Below, in pieces: positions 1-8,524 of a stretch of DNA of 64,000 bases (the first letter of the stretch is position 1; every line of letters starts with the position of its first letter). Both the position numbers and the translations under genes were made by a program. Under the pieces are notes generated by a model that was not told where the DNA came from, did no database searches, and saw only the letters and a program-made list of their open reading frames with translations. This stretch comes from Oceanisphaera pacifica (GTDB lineage Bacteria > Pseudomonadota > Gammaproteobacteria > Enterobacterales > Aeromonadaceae), in contig NZ_JAGDFX010000021.1 in NCBI RefSeq assembly GCF_017498065.1, positions 1 through 64,000 on the forward strand. The letters are read 5' to 3'.

Positions 1-2
1 AA

Positions 3-107
3 CCAACGAAACTCAGTATTGTTGGTAAACAACGACGATGCTGGATGAAAACAGCGCATCTTGAGAAGGTGTTGATGGCAGGAATATCTTCAATGGTTAA
101 AAACTAA
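3..107 (+). CDS. 3' end of an unidentified ORF, possible transposase remnant
   Basis: An open frame enters from the left edge and stops with TAA at 105-107, giving 34 residues rich in basic and hydrophobic amino acids and ending GISSMVKN. It abuts the truncated end of the chemotaxis receptor pseudogene on the other strand. A mobile-element gene that cut the receptor would fit, but I do not recognise the family and only the C-terminus is visible. It could also be a chance open frame. Confidence 0.2.
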   Translation, partial: PTKLSIVGKQRRCWMKTAHLEKVLMAGISSMVKN

Positions 108-111
108 ACAC

Positions 112-763
112 TCATGCGGTTGCCCTGCGGGCTAGAGTGTTCCAAAAATCGGCGTATGCTGGTGTATTCACGTCAGAGGGTTCACAAAAAATACGGTGGT
201 GTTTACCCAGTATTTCACTTTTATGATAATTAACACCATTTAGAAAGTTATCATTGGCATTTAATATGACACCGTCAAGGCTAAACTCAATCACTGCTAA
301 AGAGCGATCTAGCGCCATTAACATATCTTTATATTGACGTGACTGAGAAATAGTATTGGTTAGCTCTGCTGAATATACAGAGTAAACTGTTTGTTTTGTA
401 TTTTTATCTAGGCGAGGTTGAAAAATAGTACGGTACCAAACTTCATCATTGTTTTTGTGTTTTAAATGCAGCGCGCCATGCCAGTGTGTGCCTTGGCTTA
501 TCGCCGTTAGCATATTCTGGGTATGCTCTTTATCTGATGATTTAGGTGATAAAATATCTTTAATATTTAATGCACTAACTAGTGGCAGATGAGTAACCCA
601 ATGATTCATGTAATTTACTATTAGATTCAATGATCTGGCCATGATTATCTAACGCAAAGTAAATCATTTCTTCCTGCAGATCTTTTTCGGTATTATGGTA
701 AATAGCAAGCTCCGCTTCTAGCGTTTCAATTTTGGCTAGGTGTTTTTTGGCCTGAAACAACAT
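112..763 (-). pseudogene. Frameshifted and truncated PAS-PAS methyl-accepting chemotaxis protein
   Basis: The first part (ATG at 763) has a short coiled coil and the start of a PAS domain (ALDNHGQIIESNSK, then HESLGYSS), and it stops near 575. Another frame picks up with LVSALNIKDILSP, so one indel near 590-600 splits one PAS domain. The second frame carries the rest of PAS 1 and a PAS 2 with AVIEFSLDGVILNAN and GKHHRIFCEP, both typical of soluble or short-membrane PAS receptors. After FWNTLAR the expected PAS continuation and the whole signalling hairpin are missing, and the frame ends at 112. Intact relatives would sense a small ligand or redox state and signal through CheW/CheA. With two lesions the gene should be dead. 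A sequencing error could explain the frameshift but not the truncation. Confidence 0.8.
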
Positions 764-1099
764 TATTTATATCCCTGTTACCGATTAATATCGTCATTAA
801 GTTGATACAAGTTAAGCTCATTGGGTTGAAATGAGTTAAAAGTTTGTGAGCACTCTTTTCCACTGGCATTAAATGACAAAAGCACACCTTAAGCATGGCC
901 TTTGCCAGCCAGACAAGAGTACCAGATTATGACTGTTTTCCTATATTTTTATCATTACTTTGTTTGAAAATTAGGCATCACTATCGCGCTGTACTTGTAA
1001 GTTAAGTGGTTAAGCTTGGCGAACAATGCAGTGGTTGCTGATATTAGGTAGTATTGGTTAATACCAAGCAAGATAAAACCCTGATTTTAAGGAGACAGT
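764..1099. promoter_or_regulatory. Intergenic region between receptor pseudogene and yghU
   Basis: This AT-rich gap must hold the yghU promoter. A short dyad (GTATT, GGTT loop, AATAC, followed by CC) lies at about 1050-1064, some 35 bases before the start codon, and could be an operator. No heptad repeats and no further gene were seen. Confidence 0.3.
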
Positions 1100-1963
1100 A
1101 TGGCTAACGCACGTCAACAAGAGTATCAGCCACCCAAGGTTTGGCAGCAGCCTGCTGCAGACGGTAATACTTGGGCAAGCATTAACCGACCTGTATCTGG
1201 CGCAACCCACGAAAAAGCTTTACCTAAAGGCGAGCACCCGTTGCAACTTCACTCTTTAGGTACGCCCAATGGTCAAAAGGTGACCATTATGCTAGAAGAG
1301 TTACTGGCACTGGGAGTAACAGAGGCCGAGTACGATGCACACTTGATTAATATTGGTGAGGGTGATCAGTTTTCGAGCGGTTTTGTTGAAGTTAACCCTA
1401 ACTCAAAGATCCCTGCATTACTGGATTGCTCTTATGCTGTGCCATTAAAGGTGTTTGAGTCGGGCAATATTTTGCTGTATTTGGCTGAGAAGTTTGGTCA
1501 CTTTTTGCCGACTGACTTGGCTCAACGTACCGAGGTGATGAACTGGCTATTTTGGCTACAGGGATCGGCGCCTTATTTAGGCGGTGGTTTTGGCCATTTT
1601 TATCAGTATGCGCCTAAGAAAATAGAGTACGCTATTAACCGCTTTACCATGGAAGCCAAGCGCCAATTAGATGTGCTCGATAAGCAGCTGGCTAATAATC
1701 GCTATATTGCCGGTGATGAGTACAGCATTGCAGATATCGCCATTTGGCCCTGGTATGGTTGTGTGGTGCTGGGCGAGACCTATGATGCGGCAGAATTTTT
1801 AGATGCCGAGAGCTATGTACATGTACAGCGCTGGGCAAAAGAGATAGCTGCACGGCCTGCGGTACAAAGAGGGCGCATTGTTAATCGCACCGAGAGTCAG
1901 GCAGGGCCTGGGCTAGAAAATCGCCACAGCGCTGCTGACATAGATGCCGCGCTGCGCTCGTAA
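1100..1963 (+). CDS. yghU: Glutathione-dependent disulfide-bond oxidoreductase YghU
   Basis: This cytoplasmic glutathione transferase-fold enzyme reduces organic hydroperoxides and small disulfides using two bound glutathiones. The 287 residues match the family length (E. coli YghU is 288). The N-terminal extension (VWQQ, INRPVSG) is characteristic of the YghU/YfcG type. The thioredoxin-like domain is at about 46-130, with NPNSKIPAL at 99-107 supplying the cis-proline loop and FESG at 119-122 the gamma-glutamyl contact. The helical GST C-domain follows (MNWLFWLQGSAP, then GDEYSIADIAIWPW). ATG 1100 follows AAGGAG at 1089-1094. It appears monocistronic and is followed by repeat DNA. Confidence 0.95.
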   Translation: MANARQQEYQPPKVWQQPAADGNTWASINRPVSGATHEKALPKGEHPLQLHSLGTPNGQKVTIMLEELLALGVTEAEYDAHLINIGEGDQFSSGFVEVNPNSKIPALLDCSYAVPLKVFESGNILLYLAEKFGHFLPTDLAQRTEVMNWLFWLQGSAPYLGGGFGHFYQYAPKKIEYAINRFTMEAKRQLDVLDKQLANNRYIAGDEYSIADIAIWPWYGCVVLGETYDAAEFLDAESYVHVQRWAKEIAARPAVQRGRIVNRTESQAGPGLENRHSAADIDAALRS

Positions 1964-2708
1964 TAACTACGAAGATAGTAAGGTGGACAGGCTGAGATAA
2001 ACCCGTGAGGGGTAAGGTGGACGACACTTAAAACAACAGCAGTTCCTTAATTCCGCATTAATCAGTTTGTTTTATCTCGTCTCCTTCACCCTTCACTCTT
2101 TACAATTCTGCTCCGTGGATTCCGTTGCCAATATAGGCATTAGCCATCGAGCTGCCCTAAGACGGTCGAATGAATTCGACCCTACGAAAAGCCAGAGCCA
2201 CCCTTTGGTCATTGCGAGGAGCGCAGCGACGCGGCAATCCAGGCCCTTCGGGCAGCGATCAGCTTTAAGCCGTCAGCTATCAGACAAACAAAAAACAAAA
2301 CCGCAGTTTTTTAACGTAAAGCGGTCAGCGTTAGACGTATAGCCTTATTTTGATTTAACTGACAGCTGATAGCTGACGGCTTACCGCTCCCCGAAGGGTT
2401 CTCGCCCTTACAAGAAAAAGGTCTTTTTTCAGATCTTATCCCTATTTTTCCGTGGATTTCGTGGGTTCCGTTGCAAATAGGTTTTAGGTTTAGGTTTTAA
2501 CTTGGCGCGGGGAGCCGGGCGCTGTCTTTAACTGACAGCTTACAGCTCCCCGAAGGGGTGGGTGCTGCGAAGCAGAAAGGTTAGGTTTATGTCTAAAACC
2601 TGAGGCTGTTAAGCGCAGCGTTAATTTTTTATGTTATATTACAGCTAGATGTCGCGATATAAATTTATTGCGGCCATCAGGACATTCTAAGACCAAAAGG
2701 GATCTGAT
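1964..2708. repeat. Repeat-filled intergenic block 1 (dyad repeat plus heptad arrays)
   Basis: There is no gene here. From left to right: a fragment resembling the clause at 39181 (about 2165-2207); one GTCATTGCGAGG dyad module at 2208-2241; AGC-type heptads at about 2254-2285, shared with the 7310 and 7617 copies; a 57-bp module at 2311-2367 that recurs at 20590-20646 with one mismatch; five CT-starting heptads at 2359-2393 ending in CTCCCCG plus AAGGG; an inverted AGATCT-containing module (about 2402-2490) whose other copies lie at 4523 and 25157; and a GCGCCNN-type and CTCCCCG heptad remnant at about 2505-2562. The last 60 bases carry the BCCT promoter and ribosome site. Confidence 0.75.
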
Positions 2709-4340
2709 ATGACAGATAAAGACAATAATGATGTGATTGCACCGGATGGTAAGGTCAATCCCATCAATACCGATTATCAGGTAGGGCAAGATAATATTGC
2801 GCTACAAATAGGCCCATTTGGGTTGGACATTCATAACCGAGTCTTCATGATCTCGGGCTTGGCGATTGTGGCGTTTGTATTTTTAACGTTAGCGTTTCAA
2901 AACCAAGTTGCGCCTTTGTTTGTAGACTTGCGTGCGTGGTTAACCTCGAGCCTAGATTGGTTCTTTTTAAGTGCTGGTAATATTTTTGTATTGGTGTGCT
3001 TAGGGTTAATTCTTTCGCCGTTAGGGCGTGTGCGTATTGGTGGTACTAAGGCAACGCCTGATTTTACTTACTTAGGCTGGTTTTCAATGCTGTTTGCCGC
3101 AGGCATGGGCATTGGCTTGATGTTTTATGGGGTGTCTGAGCCTTTATCTCATTTTGGTACCTCATTCGCGGGTATTACAGTTGAAGATGGTGTGCGTACC
3201 GACTGGGCACCGCTAGGTGGTGCAGTAGGGGATGCCGCAGCGGCCACTAATTTAGGTATGGCGGCTACTATTTATCACTGGGGCTTACACCCTTGGGCGA
3301 TTTATGCAGTATTAGCGCTGGGCTTGGCCATCTTTTCTTTTAATAAAGGCTTGCCATTAACCGTACGTTCGGTGTTTTATCCGCTGTTGGGTGAGCGGGT
3401 ATGGGGCTGGCCTGGGCATGTTATTGATACCTTAGCTGTGATTGCCACCATGTTTGGTTTGGCAACCTCGCTAGGTTTTGGTGCCTCGCAAGCCAGTGCC
3501 GGTTTAAACTATCTATTTGATATTCCGTTAGGTACCACCACCGAAATTGTACTGGTTATTTTAATTACTGGTATTGCTACTATCTCGGTATTGGCTGGAC
3601 TAGATGCAGGTGTGAAGCGCTTATCGGAAATTAATATGGCATTGGCGGCCTTGCTGCTTATTTTTGTCATTATAGTGGGCCCGACACTGCTTATCTTCTC
3701 TGGATTTTTTACCAATCTGGGGGCTTACTTCCAAAATTTACCCGCGCTAGCTATGCCATTTGAGCGAGAAGATGCCAACTTTACCCAAGGTTGGACGGCT
3801 TTCTATTGGGCATGGTGGATCTCTTGGTCACCGTTTGTTGGTATGTTTATTGCCCGCGTTTCTCGTGGCCGTACTGTGCGTGAGTTTTTGGTCTCGGTAC
3901 TGTTAATTCCGTCTACTGCTTGTGTGTTGTGGATGACCGCCTTTGGTGGCACCGCTATTCATCAGTTTGTGGCCGACAGTTATGAAGCCGTAGTGGGTGC
4001 CGATGTGCCTCTACAGCTGTTTATTATGTTAGATGCTTTGCCAATGGCGCAAATTACCTCCTTTATCGGTATTATTTTGGTGGTAGTGTTCTTTGTGACG
4101 TCATCTGACTCTGGCTCTTTGGTGATTGATACTATTGCTTCTGGCGGTAAGGTGAACTCACCTAAACCACAGCGGGTATTTTGGTGTGGTTTTGAAGGCT
4201 TAGTGGCCATTGCGCTTATGTTAGGTGGCGGCTTGGCGGCATTGCAAGCCATGGCGGTATCAACGGGCTTTCCGTTTGCTATTGTATTAATGGTGTCGTG
4301 CGTGTCCTTAATTAAAGGCTTGGCGTCTGAACCCAGATAG
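2709..4340 (+). CDS. BCCT family betaine/carnitine/choline transporter
   Basis: This inner-membrane secondary transporter takes up quaternary ammonium compounds (glycine betaine, choline, carnitine or DMSP), usually with sodium or protons. At 543 residues with about 12 membrane segments it is full length. Family motifs are GMGIGLMFYGVSEP at about 132-145 and WWISWSPFVGMFIARVSRGR near 369-388, the latter containing the aromatic substrate-box tryptophans. The C-terminal tail after the last helix is very short, so the osmosensing tail of BetP-like members is absent. AAGGGA at 2697-2702 sets the ATG. Substrate cannot be read from the sequence. The following CNB-CBS-DUF294 gene suggests nucleotide-linked control, but that is inference. 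Confidence 0.9.
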   Translation: MTDKDNNDVIAPDGKVNPINTDYQVGQDNIALQIGPFGLDIHNRVFMISGLAIVAFVFLTLAFQNQVAPLFVDLRAWLTSSLDWFFLSAGNIFVLVCLGLILSPLGRVRIGGTKATPDFTYLGWFSMLFAAGMGIGLMFYGVSEPLSHFGTSFAGITVEDGVRTDWAPLGGAVGDAAAATNLGMAATIYHWGLHPWAIYAVLALGLAIFSFNKGLPLTVRSVFYPLLGERVWGWPGHVIDTLAVIATMFGLATSLGFGASQASAGLNYLFDIPLGTTTEIVLVILITGIATISVLAGLDAGVKRLSEINMALAALLLIFVIIVGPTLLIFSGFFTNLGAYFQNLPALAMPFEREDANFTQGWTAFYWAWWISWSPFVGMFIARVSRGRTVREFLVSVLLIPSTACVLWMTAFGGTAIHQFVADSYEAVVGADVPLQLFIMLDALPMAQITSFIGIILVVVFFVTSSDSGSLVIDTIASGGKVNSPKPQRVFWCGFEGLVAIALMLGGGLAALQAMAVSTGFPFAIVLMVSCVSLIKGLASEPR

Positions 4341-4654
4341 CAGGTTAAATAACTAATACGATATGCGAAGGGTGAGGTGTGATGAGTGATGGGGTAACCT
4401 AACACCAAGCATTTCACCCTTTTTGTTTTTTCGGATTAGAGACTAAATATTTTTTCGCAACGAAATCCGCGAAAATATAGAGATTAATACTAATTTGTAA
4501 AACTAACTGATCAAAAATTTTCGCCACGGAAGCCACGGAAAAATAAAGATCAGATCTGAAAAGAGACTTCTTATTGGTAAGAACCACTGACAGCTGACAG
4601 CTTAAGGCTTAAGTCGTTAGCTTTCTTTTTACTTTTATTAAGGCGGGCTGTGCC
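4341..4654. repeat. Repeat block 2
   Basis: This gap has no gene. It carries a poorly conserved module at about 4450-4480, a second copy of the AGATCT module at about 4523-4582 (also near 2402-2490 inverted and 25157-25218), and CTGACAG-type heptads at about 4587-4602. The last 40 bases lead into the next gene. Confidence 0.6.
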
Positions 4655-6520
4655 ATGCAGGCTGAACAGTTAGAAATTTTAGGCTTTATTCGTCGCTTTC
4701 AGCCTTTTAATGGCTTAGGTGATGAGGTGTTAGAGTCGATTGCCAAGCAAATAGAAGTGGCCTATTACCGTGCCAATACGGTGATTTTAAATTATGGCGA
4801 CTTGGTGCATGACTTATACCTTATTCGCTCTGGTGCAGTAGAAATGCACAGGCGCAGTGGCGAGCTACATAACCGGTTAAGTGAAGGTCATTTGTTTGGT
4901 CAAATGGGCTTACTCATGAATAACAGAGTACGAATGTCGGCCACGGCCCTGGAGGATACCTTGGTGTATTGCTTGCCCGAGTCGGTGTTTAATGAGCTTT
5001 ATGAGGCTCATGAGTCTTTTGCTGATTATGTAGAGGTTGAAGACAATGCCCGTTTACGCCAAGCCGTATCTCGCCAAGCTGGGGGAGATAAGTTATTAAC
5101 CTCTACCGTGCGTGAGCTAATTTCACGCGAGCCAGTGAGCATAACCTTGTCTGCGACCGTGTTAGAGGCGGCACAAAAAATGACGGCCGAAGGGGTGTCC
5201 TCTATTTTAGTGCTGTGTGATAGCGAGCCCAATGCAGAGCATACAACAGAGTGTGTGGCAGGCATTTTAACAGACAGAGATATACGCGCCCGCGTGCTGG
5301 CCGAAGGTCTATCTTGCAATACTGGTGTGGCAGAGGTGATGTCAGAAGACTTGCTGGCGCTAGAAAGTGGTCAGTTTGTATTTGAAGCCATGCTGGTTAT
5401 GCTGCGCTATAACCTACATCATTTACCAATTTTACATAAAGGCCAGCCGCTTGGGGTGATCGCACTATCGGATGTGATGCGCCATGAGTCTCGCAATAGT
5501 TTATTTGTGGTGCGTCATATTTTTGAAGCGCAAACCTTGGCAGAGCTGGTTAACATTGCTGATGATGTAAAGGCCTGCTTTGTACGCATGGTGAATGAAG
5601 ATGCCAACTCTAAAATGATTGGTACCGCCATGGCCGGTATTGGGCGTAGCTTTAAGCAACGTCTATTAGAGCTTGCCGAACAAGAGCTGGGGCCACCCCC
5701 TGTGCCGTATTGCTTTTTGGCTTTGGGGTCTATGGCACGAGATGAGCAATTAATTGTGACCGATCAGGATAATGCCATTATTTTAGATAATCATTATCAA
5801 GCAGATAAGCACGGGGCGTATTTTGCCACGCTTGCCAAGCGGGTGAGTGATGGCTTAGCCGCCTGTGGTTATAGTTATTGCACTGGCGATATTATGGCGA
5901 CCAATGTGCAGTGGCAAAAAACGCGTCAACAATGGGAGGCCTGTTTTAGTGATTGGATAGCCAACCCCAGTGCGCAGACCTTATTAAATAGCTCGATATT
6001 TTTTGACCTCGATGGGGTATACGGAAAAATTCAATGGGCCGAGCAGCTGAATGCGTTAATTGCACGACAAGCGCAGCGCAGCCCGCGTTTTTTAGCGAGC
6101 ATGGCCCGCAATGCCTTAGGCCGCACGCCGCCTCTCGGGTTTTTTAAAGAGTTTGTGATGGAACAAGATGGCAAACACAATAACTCAATTAACCTTAAGC
6201 GCCGAGGAACCGCGCCTTTGGCCGATCTGATACGGGTACATGCCTTGGCAATAGGCTCTCAGGCGCACAACTCGTTTGATCGTTTAAATGATGTGATTGA
6301 GTCAGATATCTTGCCTAAAGGGCGAGGGCCCGATTTACGTGATGCCATGGAGTTTATTGCTATGGTGCGTATTCGCCATCAGGCGTTAGATATTGAAGCG
6401 GGTAATGAGCCTGATAATAATATTGAGCCAGAAAATTTATCGGATTTTGAGCGGCGTAACTTGAAAGATGCGTTTCAAATATTAAGTAACGCACAAAAAT
6501 TTATGAAGTTTCGTTATTAG
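4655..6520 (+). CDS. CNB / CBS-pair / DUF294 putative nucleotidyltransferase
   Basis: The 621 residues form a cytoplasmic signalling protein of unknown reaction. A cyclic-nucleotide-binding fold occupies about 15-125 (VILNYGDLVHDLYLIRSGAV, FGQMGLL). Two CBS repeats at about 155-280 (VSSILVL..GILTDRD, HHLPIL..GVIALSD) probably bind adenine nucleotides. The DUF294 nucleotidyltransferase-like domain has GSMARDEQLIVTDQDNAII at about 358-376, the GS...DQD motif of the polymerase-beta superfamily, and a helical C-domain follows. Homologues usually sit beside a 3'-5' exonuclease and a transporter of the acetate or sodium-solute type, as here with a BCCT. The exonuclease starts 18 bases downstream, so the two are probably one operon. 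The target is unknown. Confidence 0.9.
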   Translation: MQAEQLEILGFIRRFQPFNGLGDEVLESIAKQIEVAYYRANTVILNYGDLVHDLYLIRSGAVEMHRRSGELHNRLSEGHLFGQMGLLMNNRVRMSATALEDTLVYCLPESVFNELYEAHESFADYVEVEDNARLRQAVSRQAGGDKLLTSTVRELISREPVSITLSATVLEAAQKMTAEGVSSILVLCDSEPNAEHTTECVAGILTDRDIRARVLAEGLSCNTGVAEVMSEDLLALESGQFVFEAMLVMLRYNLHHLPILHKGQPLGVIALSDVMRHESRNSLFVVRHIFEAQTLAELVNIADDVKACFVRMVNEDANSKMIGTAMAGIGRSFKQRLLELAEQELGPPPVPYCFLALGSMARDEQLIVTDQDNAIILDNHYQADKHGAYFATLAKRVSDGLAACGYSYCTGDIMATNVQWQKTRQQWEACFSDWIANPSAQTLLNSSIFFDLDGVYGKIQWAEQLNALIARQAQRSPRFLASMARNALGRTPPLGFFKEFVMEQDGKHNNSINLKRRGTAPLADLIRVHALAIGSQAHNSFDRLNDVIESDILPKGRGPDLRDAMEFIAMVRIRHQALDIEAGNEPDNNIEPENLSDFERRNLKDAFQILSNAQKFMKFRY

Positions 6521-6538
6521 CCGGAGCCAAGGCAGATT

Positions 6539-7273
6539 ATGGTTTATTTGCGACCCCAAGATATGCAGCTTGAAGAGCAGGTGCCTGATTGGCCTGCGCT
6601 ATTTGATAAGCAGGCGCGCAATGCGCGCGATTACCGATTAGAGCGCTTTTATCGAGCCGGTGCCATAAGCGCAGATATGCCGCTAGAAAAAGTGCCTTTT
6701 GTCGCTATGGACTTTGAAACCACTGGGTTAAACCAGAAAAAAGATGCCATTGTGAGTATTGGCTTAGTGCCCTTTAATATGCAGCGCATTCGCTGTAAAG
6801 ATGCAAGACACTGGATAGTAAACCCCCATAAACCCATGGCTGAAGAGGCGGTGGTCATTCATGGTATTACTCATTCAGAAATACAAACCGCACCGGATTT
6901 GTTGATAGTGCTAGATGAGCTGTTAGCGGCCTTAGCAGGGGCTGTAGTGGTGGTACATCATAAAGCCATAGAGCGCGGTTTTTTAGCTGCTGCATTGCAG
7001 GCGAGGTTAAACGAAGGCATTGTTTTTCCGGTGGTGGATACCATGGAGCTAGAAGCACGCTTACACAGGCATAAACCATTAGGGCTTTGGGCGCGATTAC
7101 GAGGCAAAAAGCCAGTGTCTATTCGCTTAGCCGATAGTCGCTATCGCTATCATCTACCCTTTTATCAACCCCACCATGCCCTTACCGATGCATTGGCCAC
7201 TGCAGAGCTATTGCAAGCGCAAATGGCGCATCACTATCAGCCTAACACGCCCATAGGAGAGATTTGGGGATAA
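6539..7273 (+). CDS. DEDDh-type 3'-5' exonuclease (DnaQ-like)
   Basis: A stand-alone exonuclease of the DnaQ/PolC-epsilon superfamily, 244 residues. Motif I is MDFETTG with Asp58 and Glu60; motif III is HALTD with His213 and Asp217, the DEDDh arrangement. Motif II is atypical: the usual aspartate-containing NAxFD is replaced by HHKAIERGF near 139-147, so a glutamate may serve. An N-terminal 50-residue extension precedes the domain, as in homologues that follow DUF294 proteins. The ATG at 6539 lies 18 bases after the previous stop. The biological substrate is not known. The gene ends directly against repeat block 3. Confidence 0.87.
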   Translation: MVYLRPQDMQLEEQVPDWPALFDKQARNARDYRLERFYRAGAISADMPLEKVPFVAMDFETTGLNQKKDAIVSIGLVPFNMQRIRCKDARHWIVNPHKPMAEEAVVIHGITHSEIQTAPDLLIVLDELLAALAGAVVVVHHKAIERGFLAAALQARLNEGIVFPVVDTMELEARLHRHKPLGLWARLRGKKPVSIRLADSRYRYHLPFYQPHHALTDALATAELLQAQMAHHYQPNTPIGEIWG

Positions 7274-7309
7274 GGTATAGTGCCAATCTCAGCTCCATCA
7301 CTCTTCGCC

Positions 7310-7506
7310 GTCATTGCGAGGAGTGAAACGACGCGGCAATCCAGGCCCTTCGGGCAGCGATCAGCTTTAAGCCGTCAGCTATCAGACAAACAAAAAACAA
7401 ACCGACCGCAGAGCGGCCATACGCCTTACGCTGAGCGCGGTACGAAAAACCCAACCCGTTTTACCTTTAACGTAGGAGTGCAGCGATAGACGTTCCGCTC
7501 TCTTTT
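7310..7506 (+). repeat. 197-bp composite direct repeat, copy 1
   Basis: This copy begins with the GTCATTGCGAGG dyad module (7310-7343). It continues with in-phase AGC-type heptads (7356-7383) and ATACGCC-type heptads (7419-7446) and ends at TTTT 7506. Copy 2 at 7617-7813 has the same length with a single difference that I could find by eye. A complementary dyad half (TGGATTGCC to GCAATGAC) follows at 7511-7538. The long open frames across both copies translate to the same arginine/serine-rich peptide and are not genes. Confidence 0.85.
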
Positions 7507-7577
7507 GGAATGGATTGCCACGCTGCGCTCGCAATGACAGCGTAAGGGCGATAGCAGAATTGAGTGTTTGTCGGTTA

Positions 7578-7609
7578 ATTCAACATTCAAAATCCAACAT
7601 TCAACATTG
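7578..7609 (+). repeat. ATTCAAC heptad array
   Basis: Four consecutive 7-base units of the type ATTCAAC or a one-base or two-base variant (ATTCAAA, ATCCAAC), ending ATTG. The same array with the same flanks, followed by the dyad module, recurs at 20200-20230. A purer array is at 11041-11075. Confidence 0.8.
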
Positions 7610-7616
7610 TTCTCGG

Positions 7617-7813
7617 GTCATTGCGAGGAGTGAAACGACGCGGCAATCCAGGCCCTTCGGGCAGCGATCAGCTTTAAGCCGTCAGCTATCAGACAAACAA
7701 AAAACAAACCGACCGCAGAGCGGCCATACGCCTTACGCTGAGCGCGGTACGAAAAATCCAACCCGTTTTACCTTTAACGTAGGAGTGCAGCGATAGACGT
7801 TCCGCTCTCTTTT
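7617..7813 (+). repeat. 197-bp composite direct repeat, copy 2
   Basis: Near-perfect duplicate of 7310-7506 at a 307-base offset, again followed by a dyad half at 7818-7843 (TGGATTGCTTCG to GCAATGAC). The near identity implies a recent duplication or active gene conversion. Confidence 0.85.
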
Positions 7814-7866
7814 ACAATGGATTGCTTCGTACCTCGCAATGACCGACGCTTTGGAGTTTTCTTTAA

Positions 7867-7929
7867 CTGACAGCTGATAGCTTACGGCTAACAGCTAACA
7901 GCTAACAGCTAACAGCTAACAGCTTCCCG
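7867..7929 (+). repeat. CTNACNG heptad array with five identical CTAACAG units
   Basis: Nine consecutive heptads start with CT in unbroken 7-base phase: CTGACAG, CTGATAG, CTTACGG, then five identical CTAACAG units at 7888-7922, then CTTCCCG followed by AAGGGGG. The stop codon and last residues of the neighbouring DUF2726 gene are encoded by this array on the minus strand. Confidence 0.9.
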
Positions 7930-8524
7930 AAGGGGGTAGCTCTGAGTCGGGGAGTGAGAGGGTGGGCTCTACCCGACCTTGTGGGCCATGAGTTGGTAAA
8001 GACGTGTTGCACTGCTTGCAAGCGGTTATAATCTGTTGCTGCAATGCTTGTGCACTAGGCCAGGCAGTGGGTGACAGCTGGATAACAGGCAGCCCAGCGG
8101 CTTGAATGTGTTGTAGTTGCTGAAGTTTGCGCTTATTTTCTTTTTTACTGAGGTTATCTTCAGATAAGATCAGGGCTACCTTCACACTAAAATCATCCGG
8201 TGAACAGAGTACAAAGTCTAATGTATCGCCTTGCAGCATCTGCTGTGCGCGTTTGCGTTGAGATTTTTTTAGCTTAGGGTTGGGGTCGAGTAATTCAGTA
8301 AGGCTAATGGCGGTAAAAATACGCATCTTTTGGCCGATAGCCTCGTCGAGTAATCTAAGAGCCGTGCTGGCCTCTGGGCTAAAAAGCATTTTCTGCGTAT
8401 AAAGAGGCTGCGTTTTATCGCGCCATAAGCGGGGTAATAGTTTAATCAGTAGCAGCAGTATAAGTAGCCCGCTAGCACTGAAGATTATCCAGCCAAGGGG
8501 CGTGGTGGGCAGCATCTGAGTCAT
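7916..8524 (-). CDS. DUF2726 domain protein with N-terminal membrane anchor
   Basis: The 202 residues hold one N-terminal membrane helix at about 10-30 (GWIIFSASGLLILLLLIKLL) and a DUF2726 domain at about 43-165 (FSPEASTALRLLDEA, LDFVLCSPDDFSVKVALIL, then LPVIQLSPTAWPSAQAL). DUF2726 is restriction-endonuclease-like in fold, but no function is established. The frame is open further upstream, but that extension has no family match and runs into the opposite-strand hydrolase gene. I therefore chose ATG 8524, placed just before the membrane helix. The last residues, LPPSGSC, are written by a heptad array, so the natural C-terminus was probably replaced by repeat DNA. Confidence 0.8.
   Translation of the reverse strand: MTQMLPTTPLGWIIFSASGLLILLLLIKLLPRLWRDKTQPLYTQKMLFSPEASTALRLLDEAIGQKMRIFTAISLTELLDPNPKLKKSQRKRAQQMLQGDTLDFVLCSPDDFSVKVALILSEDNLSKKENKRKLQQLQHIQAAGLPVIQLSPTAWPSAQALQQQIITACKQCNTSLPTHGPQGRVEPTLSLPDSELPPSGSC

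Noticed and set aside
2067-2342. Open frame of 91 codons after yghU
   Set aside because: It crosses repeat modules; its peptide (VIARSAATRQS...) is the translation of the dyad and heptad repeats seen again at 7310 and 7617.
3980-4417. 145-codon minus frame inside the BCCT gene
   Set aside because: Antisense shadow of a conserved transporter, with low-complexity composition.
7280-7796. Two open frames with nearly the same protein
   Set aside because: They are the same frame through two copies of the 197-bp repeat, with no ribosome site and no family.
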